Source of the DNA: Rhodoferax ferrireducens
Lineage (GTDB): Bacteria > Pseudomonadota > Gammaproteobacteria > Burkholderiales > Burkholderiaceae_C
Assembly (NCBI RefSeq): GCF_003347515.1
Contig: NZ_QEII01000269.1
Location: forward strand, 186,001 to 250,000
DNA length: 64,000 nucleotides
Reading direction: 5' to 3'
The notes beneath the pieces are model-generated. The model had not been told where the DNA came from. It saw only the letters and a program-made list of their open reading frames with translations, and did not search any database. Below are positions 19,350 to 28,737 of the stretch, in pieces (position 1 is the first letter of the stretch; every line of letters starts with the position of its first letter). The position numbers were made by a program, and so were the translations under genes.

Positions 19350-20287
19350 GACCCGGTCCTCTGCGCCACGCGCATGATGGCGCTGCGCGAGCGCGGATTG
19401 GCGGCGACCTCGGCGGCGCTGGGCTTGACGCGGTCCAACGCCTTGAGCTGCATGATTTTGGGCGCCGCAAATGGCGCACGACGGTCGTACTCGTCGCGCG
19501 AGTGCTTGGCAATAAACTGCTTGACGATGCGGTCTTCCAGCGAATGGAAGCTGATCACGACCAGCCGCCCGCCAGGGGCCAACACCTGCAGGCTGGCCTC
19601 TAGGGCCTGCTGCAGTTCTTCAAGCTCGGCATTGATGAAAATCCGAAGAGCCTGAAATGTGCGCGTTGCAGGGTTTTGCCCCTTCTCGCGGGTTTTGACC
19701 GTGTCAGCCACGAGCTGGGCCAGCTCGGTGGTAGTTGTAATTGGGCCATGCGCCTCTCGGCGAGCAACAATCGCCTTTGCAATGGGGCTAGCAAACCGTT
19801 CTTCACCATAGTCACGAATCACCTCCGCTATTTTGTCGACCTCGGCATCGGCCAGCCACTGCGCCACGCTGATCCCGCGCGTCGTGTCCATGCGCATGTC
19901 CAACGGGCCCTCGAACCTGAAGCTGAAACCCCGTTCCGGGTTGTCCACTTGCGGCGAGCTGATGCCCAGATCGAGCAAGACCCCGGCCACACTCGCTGGG
20001 GCCAGTTCGCCCAGGTGACGAAAACCCTGGTGCCGAATGGAAAAACGTGGATCGTCGATGGTGGCGGCCTCGGCCAGCGCATCCAGATCCTTGTCGAAGG
20101 CGATCAGACGCCCTTGCGGCGCCAGCCGGGAGAGAATGAGGCGGGCGTGACCACCCCGGCCAAAGGTGGCATCCACATAAGTGTGCATGCCAGCGCGGAA
20201 ATCGCCTGGCTCGTCATCCGGATTGTTGAGAAGCGCCGCAACGGCTTCTTTCAACAAAACGGTGGTATGTGTCCATGTGGTATCCAC
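19346..20287 (-). CDS. rsmH: 16S rRNA (cytosine1402-N4)-methyltransferase RsmH
   Basis: RsmH methylates N4 of C1402 in 16S rRNA, tuning the ribosomal P site. The 313-residue product has the substrate entry [13 protein letters not shown], the SAM-binding stretch [16 protein letters not shown], the [20 protein letters not shown] motif characteristic of the family, and [13 protein letters not shown] near the C-terminus. It starts 9 bases after mraZ. Confidence 0.98.
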   Translation of the reverse strand: MDTTWTHTTVLLKEAVAALLNNPDDEPGDFRAGMHTYVDATFGRGGHARLILSRLAPQGRLIAFDKDLDALAEAATIDDPRFSIRHQGFRHLGELAPASVAGVLLDLGISSPQVDNPERGFSFRFEGPLDMRMDTTRGISVAQWLADAEVDKIAEVIRDYGEERFASPIAKAIVARREAHGPITTTTELAQLVADTVKTREKGQNPATRTFQALRIFINAELEELQQALEASLQVLAPGGRLVVISFHSLEDRIVKQFIAKHSRDEYDRRAPFAAPKIMQLKALDRVKPSAAEVAANPRSRSAIMRVAQRTGS

Positions 20288-20296
20288 CGCCAGCCT

Positions 20297-20725
20297 TCAG
20301 AAAGAGAAGTCTTTGAAGACGTCGGGCATATCGCCCTGCATCGCCTTGGCCTCTTGCGCATCGTAGGTACTTTTGTCCCACAATTCAAAGTGGTTGCCCA
20401 TGCCCAGCAGCAAGGTGTCCCTGGCAATGCCGGCGGCCTCACGCAGTTCGGGCGACACCAGTATGCGACCCGTGCCATCCATCTCGACATCCATGGCATT
20501 GCCCAGAAAAATCCGCTTCCACCACTGGGCCGACATCGGCAAGGCGGCAATGCGTTCGCGGAACATTTCCCACTCAGGGCGCGGGAAAATCATCAGACAG
20601 CCGTGCGGATGCTTGGTGATGGTGAGCTGACCCGCAGCCGTGGCACTCAAGACGTCACGATGCCGGGTCGGCACAGACAGCCGCCCCTTGGCATCCAGAC
20701 TTAATGACGAAGCCCCTTGAAACAC
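20297..20725 (-). CDS. mraZ: Transcriptional regulator MraZ
   Basis: MraZ is an AbrB-like ring-forming DNA-binding protein that represses its own dcw operon. The start is taken as the GTG at 20725, preceded by AGAGGGTGGG, because the product then begins [15 protein letters not shown] like other MraZ proteins (142 residues). An upstream in-frame start at 20788 would run through the operator. Both half-domains keep the DxxGR pattern: [15 protein letters not shown] and [15 protein letters not shown]. Likely binding sites lie just upstream at 20775-20810. Confidence 0.95.
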   Translation of the reverse strand: MFQGASSLSLDAKGRLSVPTRHRDVLSATAAGQLTITKHPHGCLMIFPRPEWEMFRERIAALPMSAQWWKRIFLGNAMDVEMDGTGRILVSPELREAAGIARDTLLLGMGNHFELWDKSTYDAQEAKAMQGDMPDVFKDFSF

Positions 20726-20774
20726 GACAGCCCACCCTCTTTTGATAGATCTACAAACAAGTGGAAGCGCAAAG

Positions 20775-20810
20775 ACACTTTTCACCACTTAATTGCACTT
20801 TTTTGCACTG
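20775..20810 (-). promoter_or_regulatory. MraZ operator: four AGTG boxes at 10-bp spacing
   Basis: On the minus strand AGTG starts four consecutive 10-base units: AGTGCAAAAA, AGTGCAATTA, AGTGGTGAAA, AGTGTCTTTG. The CACT complements sit at 20776, 20786, 20796 and 20806. MraZ is known to bind short direct repeats of TGGGN or AAGTG type at one-helical-turn spacing upstream of mraZ. These boxes start inside the proposed -10 element and run downstream, so binding should block transcription. Confidence 0.75.
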
Positions 20811-20834
20811 TATCAGCAAAAGCAATCTTCGCAA
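20807..20834 (-). promoter_or_regulatory. Putative mra promoter
   Basis: On the minus strand, TTGCGA (20834-20829) is followed after 16 bases by TACAGT (20812-20807), with a TG one base before it as in extended -10 promoters. It is the only reasonable sigma-70-like pair seen upstream of mraZ and adjoins the MraZ boxes. Confidence 0.5.
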
Positions 20835-20982
20835 GCGGGCTTGCAACAATTTTTTCAATGAAATCAAGGACTTAGATACGCTTTTAGATGCACCAAAACA
20901 GCAAAACCTGTTCTGAATTAAGCACTTAGCGCACACTGTGAAAGTGATGCTTGAAGGCGAGCCCACTTCCGGGCATCAACAC

Positions 20983-22314
20983 TTACAGGATGTAACGCGA
21001 CAGGTCCTCATCCCGGCTCAGCTCACCCAGTCGCGCATCCACATACGCCGCATCGATCTGAATGGTCTGTCCGCTGAGATTGGCGGCATCAAAACTCACC
21101 TCATCGAGCAGCCGCTCCATGACAGTGGACAGACGTCGCGCGCCAATATTTTCGGTACGCTCATTGACGTCAAACGCAATGTTCGCCAGCCGCGTAATGC
21201 CCGCCTCCCGAAACTCGACGGTGACATCTTCCGTGGCCAGCAAGGCCTGGTATTGCTTGACCAGTGAGGCATGCGTTTGCGTCAGGATGGCCACGAAGTC
21301 CTGCACCGACAAGGACTGCAGCTCCACGCGGATCGGAAAACGCCCCTGCAACTCGGGAATCAGATCACTGGGCTTGCTCAGGTGGAAAGCGCCCGAGGCG
21401 ATGAACAGGATATGGTCGGTCTTGACCATGCCGTATTTGGTGGACACGGTCGTGCCCTCGACCAGCGGCAACAAATCGCGCTGCACGCCCTGGCGCGACA
21501 CGTCGGCACCGCTGCCCTCGGAGCGCGAGGTAACTTTGTCAATTTCGTCGATGAACACAATGCCGTTTTGCTCCAGCATGTGCAAGGCCTGCGTCTTGAT
21601 TTCTTCTTCATTGACCAGTTTGGCTGCCTCTTCGTCGACCAACAACTTAAGGGCCTCTGGAATCTTGAGTTTGCGCGTCTGGCGCTTTGACTGCCCCATC
21701 TGACCGAACATGCCGCGCAGCTGCTCGGTCATTTCCTCCATGCCGGCCGGGCCCATGATCTCCAGCTGTGGCGCTGACTGCGCCACATCGATCTCGATCT
21801 CCCGGTCTGCCAGCTGGCCCTCACGCAGTTTCTTGCGAAAGGTCTGGCGTGCCGTACTCTCCGTCTCGACGCTCGACACGACGCCAAAATCACCCCGTGG
21901 CGGTGGAATCAGAATGTCCAGCACCCGATCCTCGGCGGCATCTTCAGCACGCGTGCGCACCTTTTTCATTTCGGCCACGCGCGTTTGTTTGACCGCAATA
22001 TCGGCCAGATCGCGAATGATGGCGTCCACATCCTTGCCAACGTAGCCCACCTCGGTGAACTTGGTGGCCTCAACCTTGATAAAAGGGGCATCCGCGAGCC
22101 GGGCAAGGCGCCGGGCGATTTCAGTCTTCCCCACACCCGTGGGGCCGATCATCAGAATGTTCTTCGGCGTGATCTCCGCGCGCAGGCCGGGTTCGACCTG
22201 CTGGCGCCGCCAGCGGTTGCGCAAGGCAATCGCCACGGCGCGCTTGGCCTGATGCTGGCCAACGATGTGTTTATCGAGTTCAGCAACGATTTCCTGGGGG
22301 GTCATAGAGGACAT
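20983..22314 (-). CDS. hslU: ATP-dependent protease ATPase subunit HslU
   Basis: HslU is the AAA+ unfoldase of the HslUV (ClpYQ) protease. The 443-residue product has the Walker [16 protein letters not shown], Walker [12 protein letters not shown], the variable I-domain between them, and the C-terminal tail ending DEDLSRYIL, which inserts into HslV to activate it. An ATG three codons inside is an alternative start. It lies 11 bases after hslV. Confidence 0.98.
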   Translation of the reverse strand: MSSMTPQEIVAELDKHIVGQHQAKRAVAIALRNRWRRQQVEPGLRAEITPKNILMIGPTGVGKTEIARRLARLADAPFIKVEATKFTEVGYVGKDVDAIIRDLADIAVKQTRVAEMKKVRTRAEDAAEDRVLDILIPPPRGDFGVVSSVETESTARQTFRKKLREGQLADREIEIDVAQSAPQLEIMGPAGMEEMTEQLRGMFGQMGQSKRQTRKLKIPEALKLLVDEEAAKLVNEEEIKTQALHMLEQNGIVFIDEIDKVTSRSEGSGADVSRQGVQRDLLPLVEGTTVSTKYGMVKTDHILFIASGAFHLSKPSDLIPELQGRFPIRVELQSLSVQDFVAILTQTHASLVKQYQALLATEDVTVEFREAGITRLANIAFDVNERTENIGARRLSTVMERLLDEVSFDAANLSGQTIQIDAAYVDARLGELSRDEDLSRYIL

Positions 22315-22325
22315 AAATAAAATCT

Positions 22326-22871
22326 TCAGAGCGTCTCAATCGTGTGATTCATGTTGGTGTAGATGCATATCTCACCCGCAATTTCCAACGATTTCTTGAC
22401 AATTTCCGGCGCCGACAACTCGGTGTTATTGAGCATGGCGATGGCCGCCGCTTGCGCATAAGCGCCACCCGAACCAATCGTCACAATGCCGTTTTCAGGC
22501 TCCAGCACATCGCCATTACCGGTGATGATGAGAGACGCCTCGCTGTCCGCCACGGCCAGCATGGCCTCCAGGCGGCGCAACACGCGGTCGGTTCGCCAGT
22601 CCTTGGTGAGTTCAATGGCAGCGCGCACCAAGTGCCCCTGATGCTTCTCCAGCTTGGCTTCAAAACGTTCAAACAAGGTGAAGGCATCGGCGGTGGCACC
22701 GGCAAAACCGGCCAAGACCTTGCCGTGATAGAGCTTGCGTACTTTGCGGGCGGTGCCTTTGACAACAATATTGCCCAGGGTCACCTGCCCATCGCCGCCA
22801 ATGGCCACAGAGTAGCCTTCAGGGGTCTTGCGCCGCACACTGATGATGGTGGTTCCGTGAAATTGTTCCAT
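22326..22871 (-). CDS. hslV: ATP-dependent protease peptidase subunit HslV
   Basis: HslV is the proteasome-like threonine peptidase that forms the chamber of HslUV. In the 181-residue product the mature N-terminus is predicted at Thr7 (after MEQFHG, before TTIISVRR). This propeptide is slightly longer than the single Met of E. coli. The [21 protein letters not shown] and [12 protein letters not shown] segments match the family. It precedes hslU in the same operon. Confidence 0.97.
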   Translation of the reverse strand: MEQFHGTTIISVRRKTPEGYSVAIGGDGQVTLGNIVVKGTARKVRKLYHGKVLAGFAGATADAFTLFERFEAKLEKHQGHLVRAAIELTKDWRTDRVLRRLEAMLAVADSEASLIITGNGDVLEPENGIVTIGSGGAYAQAAAIAMLNNTELSAPEIVKKSLEIAGEICIYTNMNHTIETL

Positions 22872-22945
22872 GCTTTTTCTAAATTAGGTCATCCAGCTCA
22901 AAAAAACAAGCCTGGAGGGAGTCGCGCTTTGCAAGAAATCCCAGG

Positions 22946-24721
22946 TTAACTGGTGCGCAATGCGACACGGGCATGTTCGTTGATGCCGATCACGTTAAAA
23001 AAGGCTGCCACCAGACTCGGTACATCGTGAAACTGAACATGGCACCCCTCGGATTCGCGCACGGCAACCCAGTTCAGAATGCTTCCTGCCGCCGAGAAAT
23101 CGACCCGAATCAGCCGGGCGCAGGAGACAACAAGGCGATCTGCCCCGTTCAATCCGGCCTGCAGCTTATTCAGTGCCTCTGCCGCATCACCCAGCACTTC
23201 TCCGCTCAATTCAACCACGGCCACCGGCAGCATGTCGAAGCCCATGGGCTGCGTAAGGGCATGGCCTATTTCAGTATCAACCGTTGCGGCTTCGTAGACC
23301 GGGTCGCCGGCATACTCAAGCGGCGTTGTTGAAGACACCCCGTCAAAGGCAAAATCACACCGGGCGTCTACCCAAGGCGGTGGAGAAACTTCATAGGTCA
23401 CACAATAATCAAGTGCGGCCAATTCGAACTCATCCTGCAAGCGCAATATGCGCAATGCATCAAGGCGAAGCCACCACCAGAAGGACTCGATCCGTTTGTC
23501 ACCCGAAGGGGTCAAGGATCTCAGGGTTTTTTCAAGTACATCGGAACCGCTGAACTGCAATTGCACCGGTTGCAGACACCATTCGGCAAACAGAGCGGCC
23601 AGCGCCTTCGCCGCCTCTGGCGTGATGGCGTTAAACCGACGCCAGTCCAGGCACCAAGGCTCAGCCTCGTGGTGCAAAGTTGCACGAAGTGCCTGCAAGG
23701 ACTGAAGATCAAGTTCCTCAGGGCACGTCCAAACGACCTCACTGCCGTGCTTCGACGCCATCAGGTGGCTCAACGGTACCGGCGACGATTTGCGGCCCAA
23801 TAAATCGGGCGTTGAGAACCATGCCGGCGCAGAACGTCCGAAACGCTGGGCGTAGTCAATGGCAACGCGATCAAAACTGGCCTGCTGCCCGGTTGCTCGA
23901 TAAAGGTCGAACAAGGCAGCGGCCCACCCATCGGCGGAATCCGGAGGCACGTCATCTCCCTGCAGCGCGGCCAAAAGACCTGTTTCGGCGCCTGCATCAT
24001 CGCCGTTGGCGAAGCGGATGGCCGCCTCCTCCAGGTCGGGGTCGGACAAGCCATCACTCAATTCGGTGGAAAATAATTTGGACGGTGAAAATTCGCTGAT
24101 ACCCGTATCAAAGCTCCTGCTGGTCTTGCTCCGGGAGGCCATCGCCTGCGGCGAACCCGCTGCGGGGACGAGTTCGTCAGGCCCAGACAGGCCCATTTGC
24201 GTGGACTCGTAATCCGCACCCTGCATCGAGTCGAATTCCTCCGGGCTCAGCGCGGACGCCTGGGTAGGCGCAAAAGTCATCGAAGCGCTTTCGCTCGCCG
24301 CCTGGGGCGGGTTGGCAACCACGGGCACTACGCGCGCAACAATCAGCGCCTCATCCTGCTTGCCCTTCCACCACTGCTTGGACATCTGGGCTTCAATTTC
24401 ATCAATCTTTTTGAGCGTCGTCGCCCGCTCGTCCGGATTGGATGCCAGACTGCTCTGGAAGAATGAAGGGCGGTCAGCGAGTTCGGGGCTGATGGATGGC
24501 CCGTTGCGACGTAATTTGCGCAGATAGTCAAACTCGCGCCGGCGTACAAAATCGTTTTGCCGCTTGCGCTCAATCATCTCCTTGAGCGCCTGTTTGCTGT
24601 AGCCACTCTCCTGCTCTGACTCGGGCACGGGCTTATCCAGATCAGACCAGTCTTTCGTCGGATTGCGGACGAACCTGGCCATCTTCGACAGCAAACCGGC
24701 CCTACTGTCTTTGGTCACCAT
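22946..24721 (-). CDS. Large protein with C-terminal STAS-like domain
   Basis: This 591-residue protein has no assigned function. The N-terminal 100 residues are highly charged and rich in Arg/Lys/Glu. The middle (about 200-480) is mostly helical with a short repeat-like region (residues 235-270). The last 100 residues, from VAVVELSGEVLG through VDFSAAGSILNW, resemble a STAS domain of the anti-sigma-factor-antagonist type, though no typical phosphorylated DSS serine is evident. It sits between dksA (40 bases upstream) and hslV (74 bases downstream) on the same strand and is probably co-transcribed. A role in stress signalling is only an inference. Confidence 0.75.
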   Translation of the reverse strand: MVTKDSRAGLLSKMARFVRNPTKDWSDLDKPVPESEQESGYSKQALKEMIERKRQNDFVRRREFDYLRKLRRNGPSISPELADRPSFFQSSLASNPDERATTLKKIDEIEAQMSKQWWKGKQDEALIVARVVPVVANPPQAASESASMTFAPTQASALSPEEFDSMQGADYESTQMGLSGPDELVPAAGSPQAMASRSKTSRSFDTGISEFSPSKLFSTELSDGLSDPDLEEAAIRFANGDDAGAETGLLAALQGDDVPPDSADGWAAALFDLYRATGQQASFDRVAIDYAQRFGRSAPAWFSTPDLLGRKSSPVPLSHLMASKHGSEVVWTCPEELDLQSLQALRATLHHEAEPWCLDWRRFNAITPEAAKALAALFAEWCLQPVQLQFSGSDVLEKTLRSLTPSGDKRIESFWWWLRLDALRILRLQDEFELAALDYCVTYEVSPPPWVDARCDFAFDGVSSTTPLEYAGDPVYEAATVDTEIGHALTQPMGFDMLPVAVVELSGEVLGDAAEALNKLQAGLNGADRLVVSCARLIRVDFSAAGSILNWVAVRESEGCHVQFHDVPSLVAAFFNVIGINEHARVALRTS

Positions 24722-24761
24722 AGAACGGGAAAGCAGGATAAAAAACCACTAAAACCAATCC

Positions 24762-25940
24762 TCAATCCCCAAACATTTTCTGCCTGAGTTCCCGCCGCTG
24801 TTGCGCCTCGAGCGACAGGTTGGCCGTGGGGCGCGCGAGCAGACGACCCACTCCAATGGGTTCACCCGTTTCATCGCAATAGCCGTACTCACCCGCATCT
24901 ATGCGCACAATCGATTGCTCGATCTTCTTCAAAAGCTTGCGCTCCCGGTCACGGGTACGCAACTCCAGTGCATGCTCTTCTTCAATGGTGGCCCGATCGG
25001 TCGGATCAGGCACCACCACGGTTTCCTCGCGCAGATGTTCCGTGGTTTCACCCGCATTGTTCAGGATGTCCTTTTTAAGCAATGACAGCTTCAGGCGAAA
25101 GAATGCCAGTTGCGTGTCATTCATGTACTCATCATCCGGCATGGCGATCACATCGGCATCCGTCAACTGCTCAACCGGCTTCAACTTCCAGTTGTTGACA
25201 AGCTTGGGATCTTTCTTGATGGCCGAAGCAAGCGGTGGTGCAATGATCGGACTTGAGGCGCTTTGTGTAAAGCTGGCCTTGGCAGCGGTAGAGGCTACCG
25301 ACTGTGCCATGGACGGCACCGTGAGCTGCGCAAGCCGCGACGAAGGTCGGCCCGCTCTGGCGGGCACGGACGAGACTTCGACCTGAATGGGTGCAGCCGC
25401 CATGGGTTTGGCCGGCATAGCGGCTTTTGCAATGGTGCCGGGCTTCACAGAATGCGTCACTTTGGGTTTGGATACCACCACTTCGGGGTTGCTAGCTTTC
25501 GCAGTCGTCGTTTTCACAGAATCCTTTACTTGAACTTTAACTTTGGCTGCCGGCTTGACGGCCTTTGCAGGGACTTTGACCGGTGAGGCCTTTGCAACAA
25601 CCGGTGGTTTGGCTTTGGCGGCCGGTTTGGGTGTGGCCTGGGCCGCTGGCTTGGCAATGGTTTTCACAATGGGCTTGTCCTTGGCGACCGCATTGGTCCC
25701 TTTGGACGCCTCTTTGGGTTTCCCGGATTGAGTTTTCACTTCTTGCCTCCTCGCAGAATTGGCCTGCGCATGTACGACGCCATTGGACGTCAGCTTTGTA
25801 TTTGCAGCGGGGTCCGAAGCCTTTGACGTTATACCCTCAATGCGAGCTTTTGAGGGCTGGCCTTGCGCAACTTCTTTGGCGCGCGAGTTTACAGGTTTAG
25901 CTGTTGAAAAATCCATCAGTTGCAAAAGCGAGACAAACAT
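24762..25940 (-). CDS. dksA: DksA-type RNA polymerase factor with long basic tail, zinc ligands lost
   Basis: DksA enters the RNA polymerase secondary channel and acts with ppGpp. Residues about 245-392 form the DksA domain. The coiled-coil tip DPTDRA keeps Asp312, Asp315 and Ala317, matching E. coli Asp71, Asp74 and Ala76. In the zinc-finger region only one cysteine remains (Cys355); the others are Thr358, Ser376 and Ala379, so zinc binding is not expected. The first 240 residues are low complexity and rich in Ala, Lys, Pro and Val, resembling histone H1-like tails. The start could be Met1 or Met9. It lies 32 bases after a COG0523 GTPase. Confidence 0.92.
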   Translation of the reverse strand: MFVSLLQLMDFSTAKPVNSRAKEVAQGQPSKARIEGITSKASDPAANTKLTSNGVVHAQANSARRQEVKTQSGKPKEASKGTNAVAKDKPIVKTIAKPAAQATPKPAAKAKPPVVAKASPVKVPAKAVKPAAKVKVQVKDSVKTTTAKASNPEVVVSKPKVTHSVKPGTIAKAAMPAKPMAAAPIQVEVSSVPARAGRPSSRLAQLTVPSMAQSVASTAAKASFTQSASSPIIAPPLASAIKKDPKLVNNWKLKPVEQLTDADVIAMPDDEYMNDTQLAFFRLKLSLLKKDILNNAGETTEHLREETVVVPDPTDRATIEEEHALELRTRDRERKLLKKIEQSIVRIDAGEYGYCDETGEPIGVGRLLARPTANLSLEAQQRRELRQKMFGD

Positions 25941-25972
25941 TTGATTTTCGGCTCAATATATGCAGATACAGA

Positions 25973-27028
25973 TCAAACAAGACTTTGCTCCATGCCCTGC
26001 AGGAAGATGTCCTTGGGCAGGTCAATGCCGATGAACACCATTTTGCTGGAACGCGGCTCACCCTCTGCCCATGCCGGCCCCAAGTCACTGCCCATCAACT
26101 GGTGCACACCTTGGAAAATCACCTTGCGGTCAGTGCCCTGCATGAACAGGACACCTTTGTAGCGCAACATGCGCGGACCGTAGATGTTGACAATCGCGCC
26201 CAGAAAGTCTTCCAGTTTGGCCGGATCAAAGGCGCGATCTGACTTGAAGACAAAGCTCTTCACGTCATCATCGTGATGATGGTGATGTCCACCACCCTCG
26301 CTGTGCGAGGGATGGTCGCAATGTTCGCCGGGGGCATGATCGTGGTGCTCATGCCCTTCGTGCTCTTCCTCCTCCTTGAGGAAATCCGGGTCGATATCCA
26401 GTTTGGAATTGAGGTTGAAGCCACGCAGGTCAAACACCTCCGACAGGGCCACCTCGCCAAAATGAACGGCTTTTTGCGGCGCGCGCGGGTTCATGTGCTT
26501 CAAGCGGTGGATCAGCGCGTCGACCTCGTCCTTGGCCACCAGATCGGTCTTGCTGATGAAGATCTGATCCGCAAAACCGACCTGCCGACGCGCTTCCTGG
26601 CGTTCATCCAACTGCGTTTGCGCATGCTTGGCGTCCACCAGCGTCAGGATCGAGTCCAGCAGATAACTCTCGGCGATTTCATCGTCCATGAAGAAGGTTT
26701 GCGCTACCGGGCCGGGGTCGGCCAGACCGGTGGTTTCGATCACGACCCGGTCAAAGTCCAGCTCGCCCTTGCGTTTTTTCTCGGCCAGATCGCGCAGGGT
26801 AGCGCGCAAATCCTCGCGGATGGTGCAGCAAATGCAGCCATTGCTCATCTGGATGATCTGCTCGGTGGTGTCGGACACCAGGATGTCGCTGTCGATGTTT
26901 TCTTCGCCGAACTCGTTCTCAATGACGGCGATTTTCTGGCCGTGGGCCTCTTGAAGCACGCGCTTGAGCAGCGTGGTTTTGCCCGAGCCGAGAAAGCCCG
27001 TCAGAATGGTTGCAGGAATGAGGCTCAT
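25973..27028 (-). CDS. CobW/COG0523 family GTPase, putative zinc metallochaperone
   Basis: The 351-residue protein has the Walker A GFLGSGKTT at residues 11-19, the metal-binding GCICC at 64-68, a Walker B region (VVIETTGLADP) and the SKTD guanine motif at 159-162. A His-rich linker at about residues 223-252 separates the GTPase from the C-terminal CobW_C domain. These are hallmarks of G3E GTPases that deliver zinc to target proteins. It is immediately upstream of the zinc-free dksA, a pairing known from zinc-starvation regulons in other bacteria. No recognisable Zur box was seen in the 58 bases upstream. Confidence 0.93.
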   Translation of the reverse strand: MSLIPATILTGFLGSGKTTLLKRVLQEAHGQKIAVIENEFGEENIDSDILVSDTTEQIIQMSNGCICCTIREDLRATLRDLAEKKRKGELDFDRVVIETTGLADPGPVAQTFFMDDEIAESYLLDSILTLVDAKHAQTQLDERQEARRQVGFADQIFISKTDLVAKDEVDALIHRLKHMNPRAPQKAVHFGEVALSEVFDLRGFNLNSKLDIDPDFLKEEEEHEGHEHHDHAPGEHCDHPSHSEGGGHHHHHDDDVKSFVFKSDRAFDPAKLEDFLGAIVNIYGPRMLRYKGVLFMQGTDRKVIFQGVHQLMGSDLGPAWAEGEPRSSKMVFIGIDLPKDIFLQGMEQSLV

Positions 27029-27086
27029 CGTATTGTCTCTGTGGGAATGGCGAAACCGGGGAGTGTAGCGGGCAACGGCTTGACCC

Positions 27087-28268
27087 TTATTTGCGCATGA
27101 TCACCAAACCCTTGAGGTATTCACCTTCGGGGAAATTGATCGTCATCGGGTGGTCCGGCGCCCCGCCCATGCGTTCACTGATATAACCGTCCACGCCAGC
27201 GTCGATACCGGCGGAAGCGACAATTTTGTGAAACAGGTCGGCGCTGATGCCGCCCGAGCAGGAATAAGTGAACAAGACCCCGCCCGGCGCCAGCAGCTTG
27301 AAGGCCAGGCGGTTGATGTCCTTGTAGGCCCGCGCCGCCCGTTCGGCATGCGTCACCGTGGGCGCGAACTTGGGCGGATCGAGCACGATGGCGTCAAAGG
27401 TCTTGCCCTCGGCACCAAACTGGCGCAGCGAGGCATTCACATCGGCGTCCATGAAGGTGGTGCGCTCCGCCGCAAAACCATTCAGGGCCACATTCGCCGC
27501 CGCCTTTTCCAGCGCCGGGCCGGAGGAGTCAATCGAGGTGACATGGGCCGCGCCGCCGGTCAGGGCGGCCACGGTGAAGCCGCCGGTATAGCAATAGCAG
27601 TTGAGCACGCGCTCAAACTTCAGGCGGCGCGCATAGGCGGCGAACTTCTGGCGGCTGTCGCGTTGGTCCAGGTAGAAACCGGTTTTGTGGCCGGTGGCGA
27701 TATTGACGCCGAGTTGCCAGTCATGCTCGCGCAGCACCAGCTCGGTCGGCCCCTCACCGCGCAACCAACCGCTGACCTCGGGCAAACCCTCCAGGGCGCG
27801 GCCGCTGGCGTCGGAGCGTTCATACAGCTTGCTCAGGCCGGTGGCGGCCAGTAACGCGTCGGCCAGCACGTCTTTCCAGCGCTCGGCCCCAGCGGAGAGA
27901 AACTGGGCTACCAGCGTGTCGCCGTAGCGGTCCACGATCAACCCCGGCAGTCCGTCGGACTCGCCGTGGACCAGCCGCATGCTGTCACTATTTATATCAA
28001 ATCGGTCTCTAGCCCCCACAGAACGTGCGACAGCAGCTATTAAAAACGCAGCATCAACGCGTTGCGCCTCGTCAAAACTCCAGACCCGGGCGCGGATTTT
28101 GGAAGCCGGACTGAAGGCCGCCCAGGCCAGAAACTGCCCCTCATGGGACTCTACCCGCACGGTTTCGCCGGGATCGGCGCTGCCCTTGGCCATCGCGGAC
28201 TCGAATAGCCACGGGTGGCGGCGCAGAAGCGAGCGCTCCTTGCCAGCTCTAAGTTGAATCGTTTTCAT
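27087..28268 (-). CDS. rlmI: RlmI-type 23S rRNA (cytosine-C5) methyltransferase
   Basis: The 393-residue product has an N-terminal PUA domain (from MKTIQLRAGKERSLLRRHPWL), a linker domain, and a C-terminal Rossmann methyltransferase. The SAM-binding loop is NCYCYTGGFTVAA, the catalytic LDPPKFAPT follows, and the YSCSGG motif carries the cysteine typical of RlmI, which methylates C1962 of 23S rRNA. A family A repeat is read through in frame between the PUA and methyltransferase parts, around FLIAAVARSVGARDRFDINS. It may start the operon leading into the COG0523 gene. Confidence 0.9.
   Translation of the reverse strand: MKTIQLRAGKERSLLRRHPWLFESAMAKGSADPGETVRVESHEGQFLAWAAFSPASKIRARVWSFDEAQRVDAAFLIAAVARSVGARDRFDINSDSMRLVHGESDGLPGLIVDRYGDTLVAQFLSAGAERWKDVLADALLAATGLSKLYERSDASGRALEGLPEVSGWLRGEGPTELVLREHDWQLGVNIATGHKTGFYLDQRDSRQKFAAYARRLKFERVLNCYCYTGGFTVAALTGGAAHVTSIDSSGPALEKAAANVALNGFAAERTTFMDADVNASLRQFGAEGKTFDAIVLDPPKFAPTVTHAERAARAYKDINRLAFKLLAPGGVLFTYSCSGGISADLFHKIVASAGIDAGVDGYISERMGGAPDHPMTINFPEGEYLKGLVIMRK
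27990..28052 (-). repeat. Family A repeat inside rlmI
   Basis: The minus-strand reading is GCTGCGTTTTTAATAGCTGC, then TGTCGCACGTTCTG, GGGGGCTAGAGACCGATT and TATAAATA. It keeps the full block order, including the A/T-rich tail. It is translated without a stop. Confidence 0.7.
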
Positions 28269-28310
28269 GGGGCCGATTGTGGGGCCTAACGAAAGTCGCC
28301 TAAACGTCGC

Positions 28311-28622
28311 CTAATAGGTGACCGCCATCGCCGGCACATCCACCCGAATCACGGGTTTTGCCAGCGCCGCATGCACGGCCTGAACATAGTCGGCCGCCCA
28401 TTTTTCATCCGCAAACAGGGCCGCACCGGCCGCTTCGGTCACTCGCAACACCTTGTCTGCGGTCAGGACCTTGCCACTGGCCCGCAGGGGCTCGCAGTCC
28501 AGGGCGGTGAACTGGGCGTCGAGCCAGTTGCGGGCAATATCGGGGGCCATGGATGCGGCCTCATCCACATTGAAATGAAACTCAAGCCCTTTGTCCAAAA
28601 TGACGGCGATTTGACTGCGCAT
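28311..28622 (-). CDS. Hypothetical protein, 103 residues
   Basis: A small acidic, Ala-rich soluble protein that I do not recognise. It starts at an ATG and runs to a TAA. It has no signal peptide, membrane segment or cysteine cluster. It lies 42 bases upstream of rlmI on the same strand and 115 bases from the xerC stop, so it could be transcribed with either. The amino-acid composition looks like a real gene. Confidence 0.6.
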   Translation of the reverse strand: MRSQIAVILDKGLEFHFNVDEAASMAPDIARNWLDAQFTALDCEPLRASGKVLTADKVLRVTEAAGAALFADEKWAADYVQAVHAALAKPVIRVDVPAMAVTY

Positions 28623-28737
28623 GACATACCTTTCTGATGATGATTGACGGTGTTGTGGAACTGCATCTTATAAATCATGAGACCGGTTCCGAAACTTACC
28701 TCAAGCAAACCCAAGCTGCCGTTTATTTCGCCGCAGC

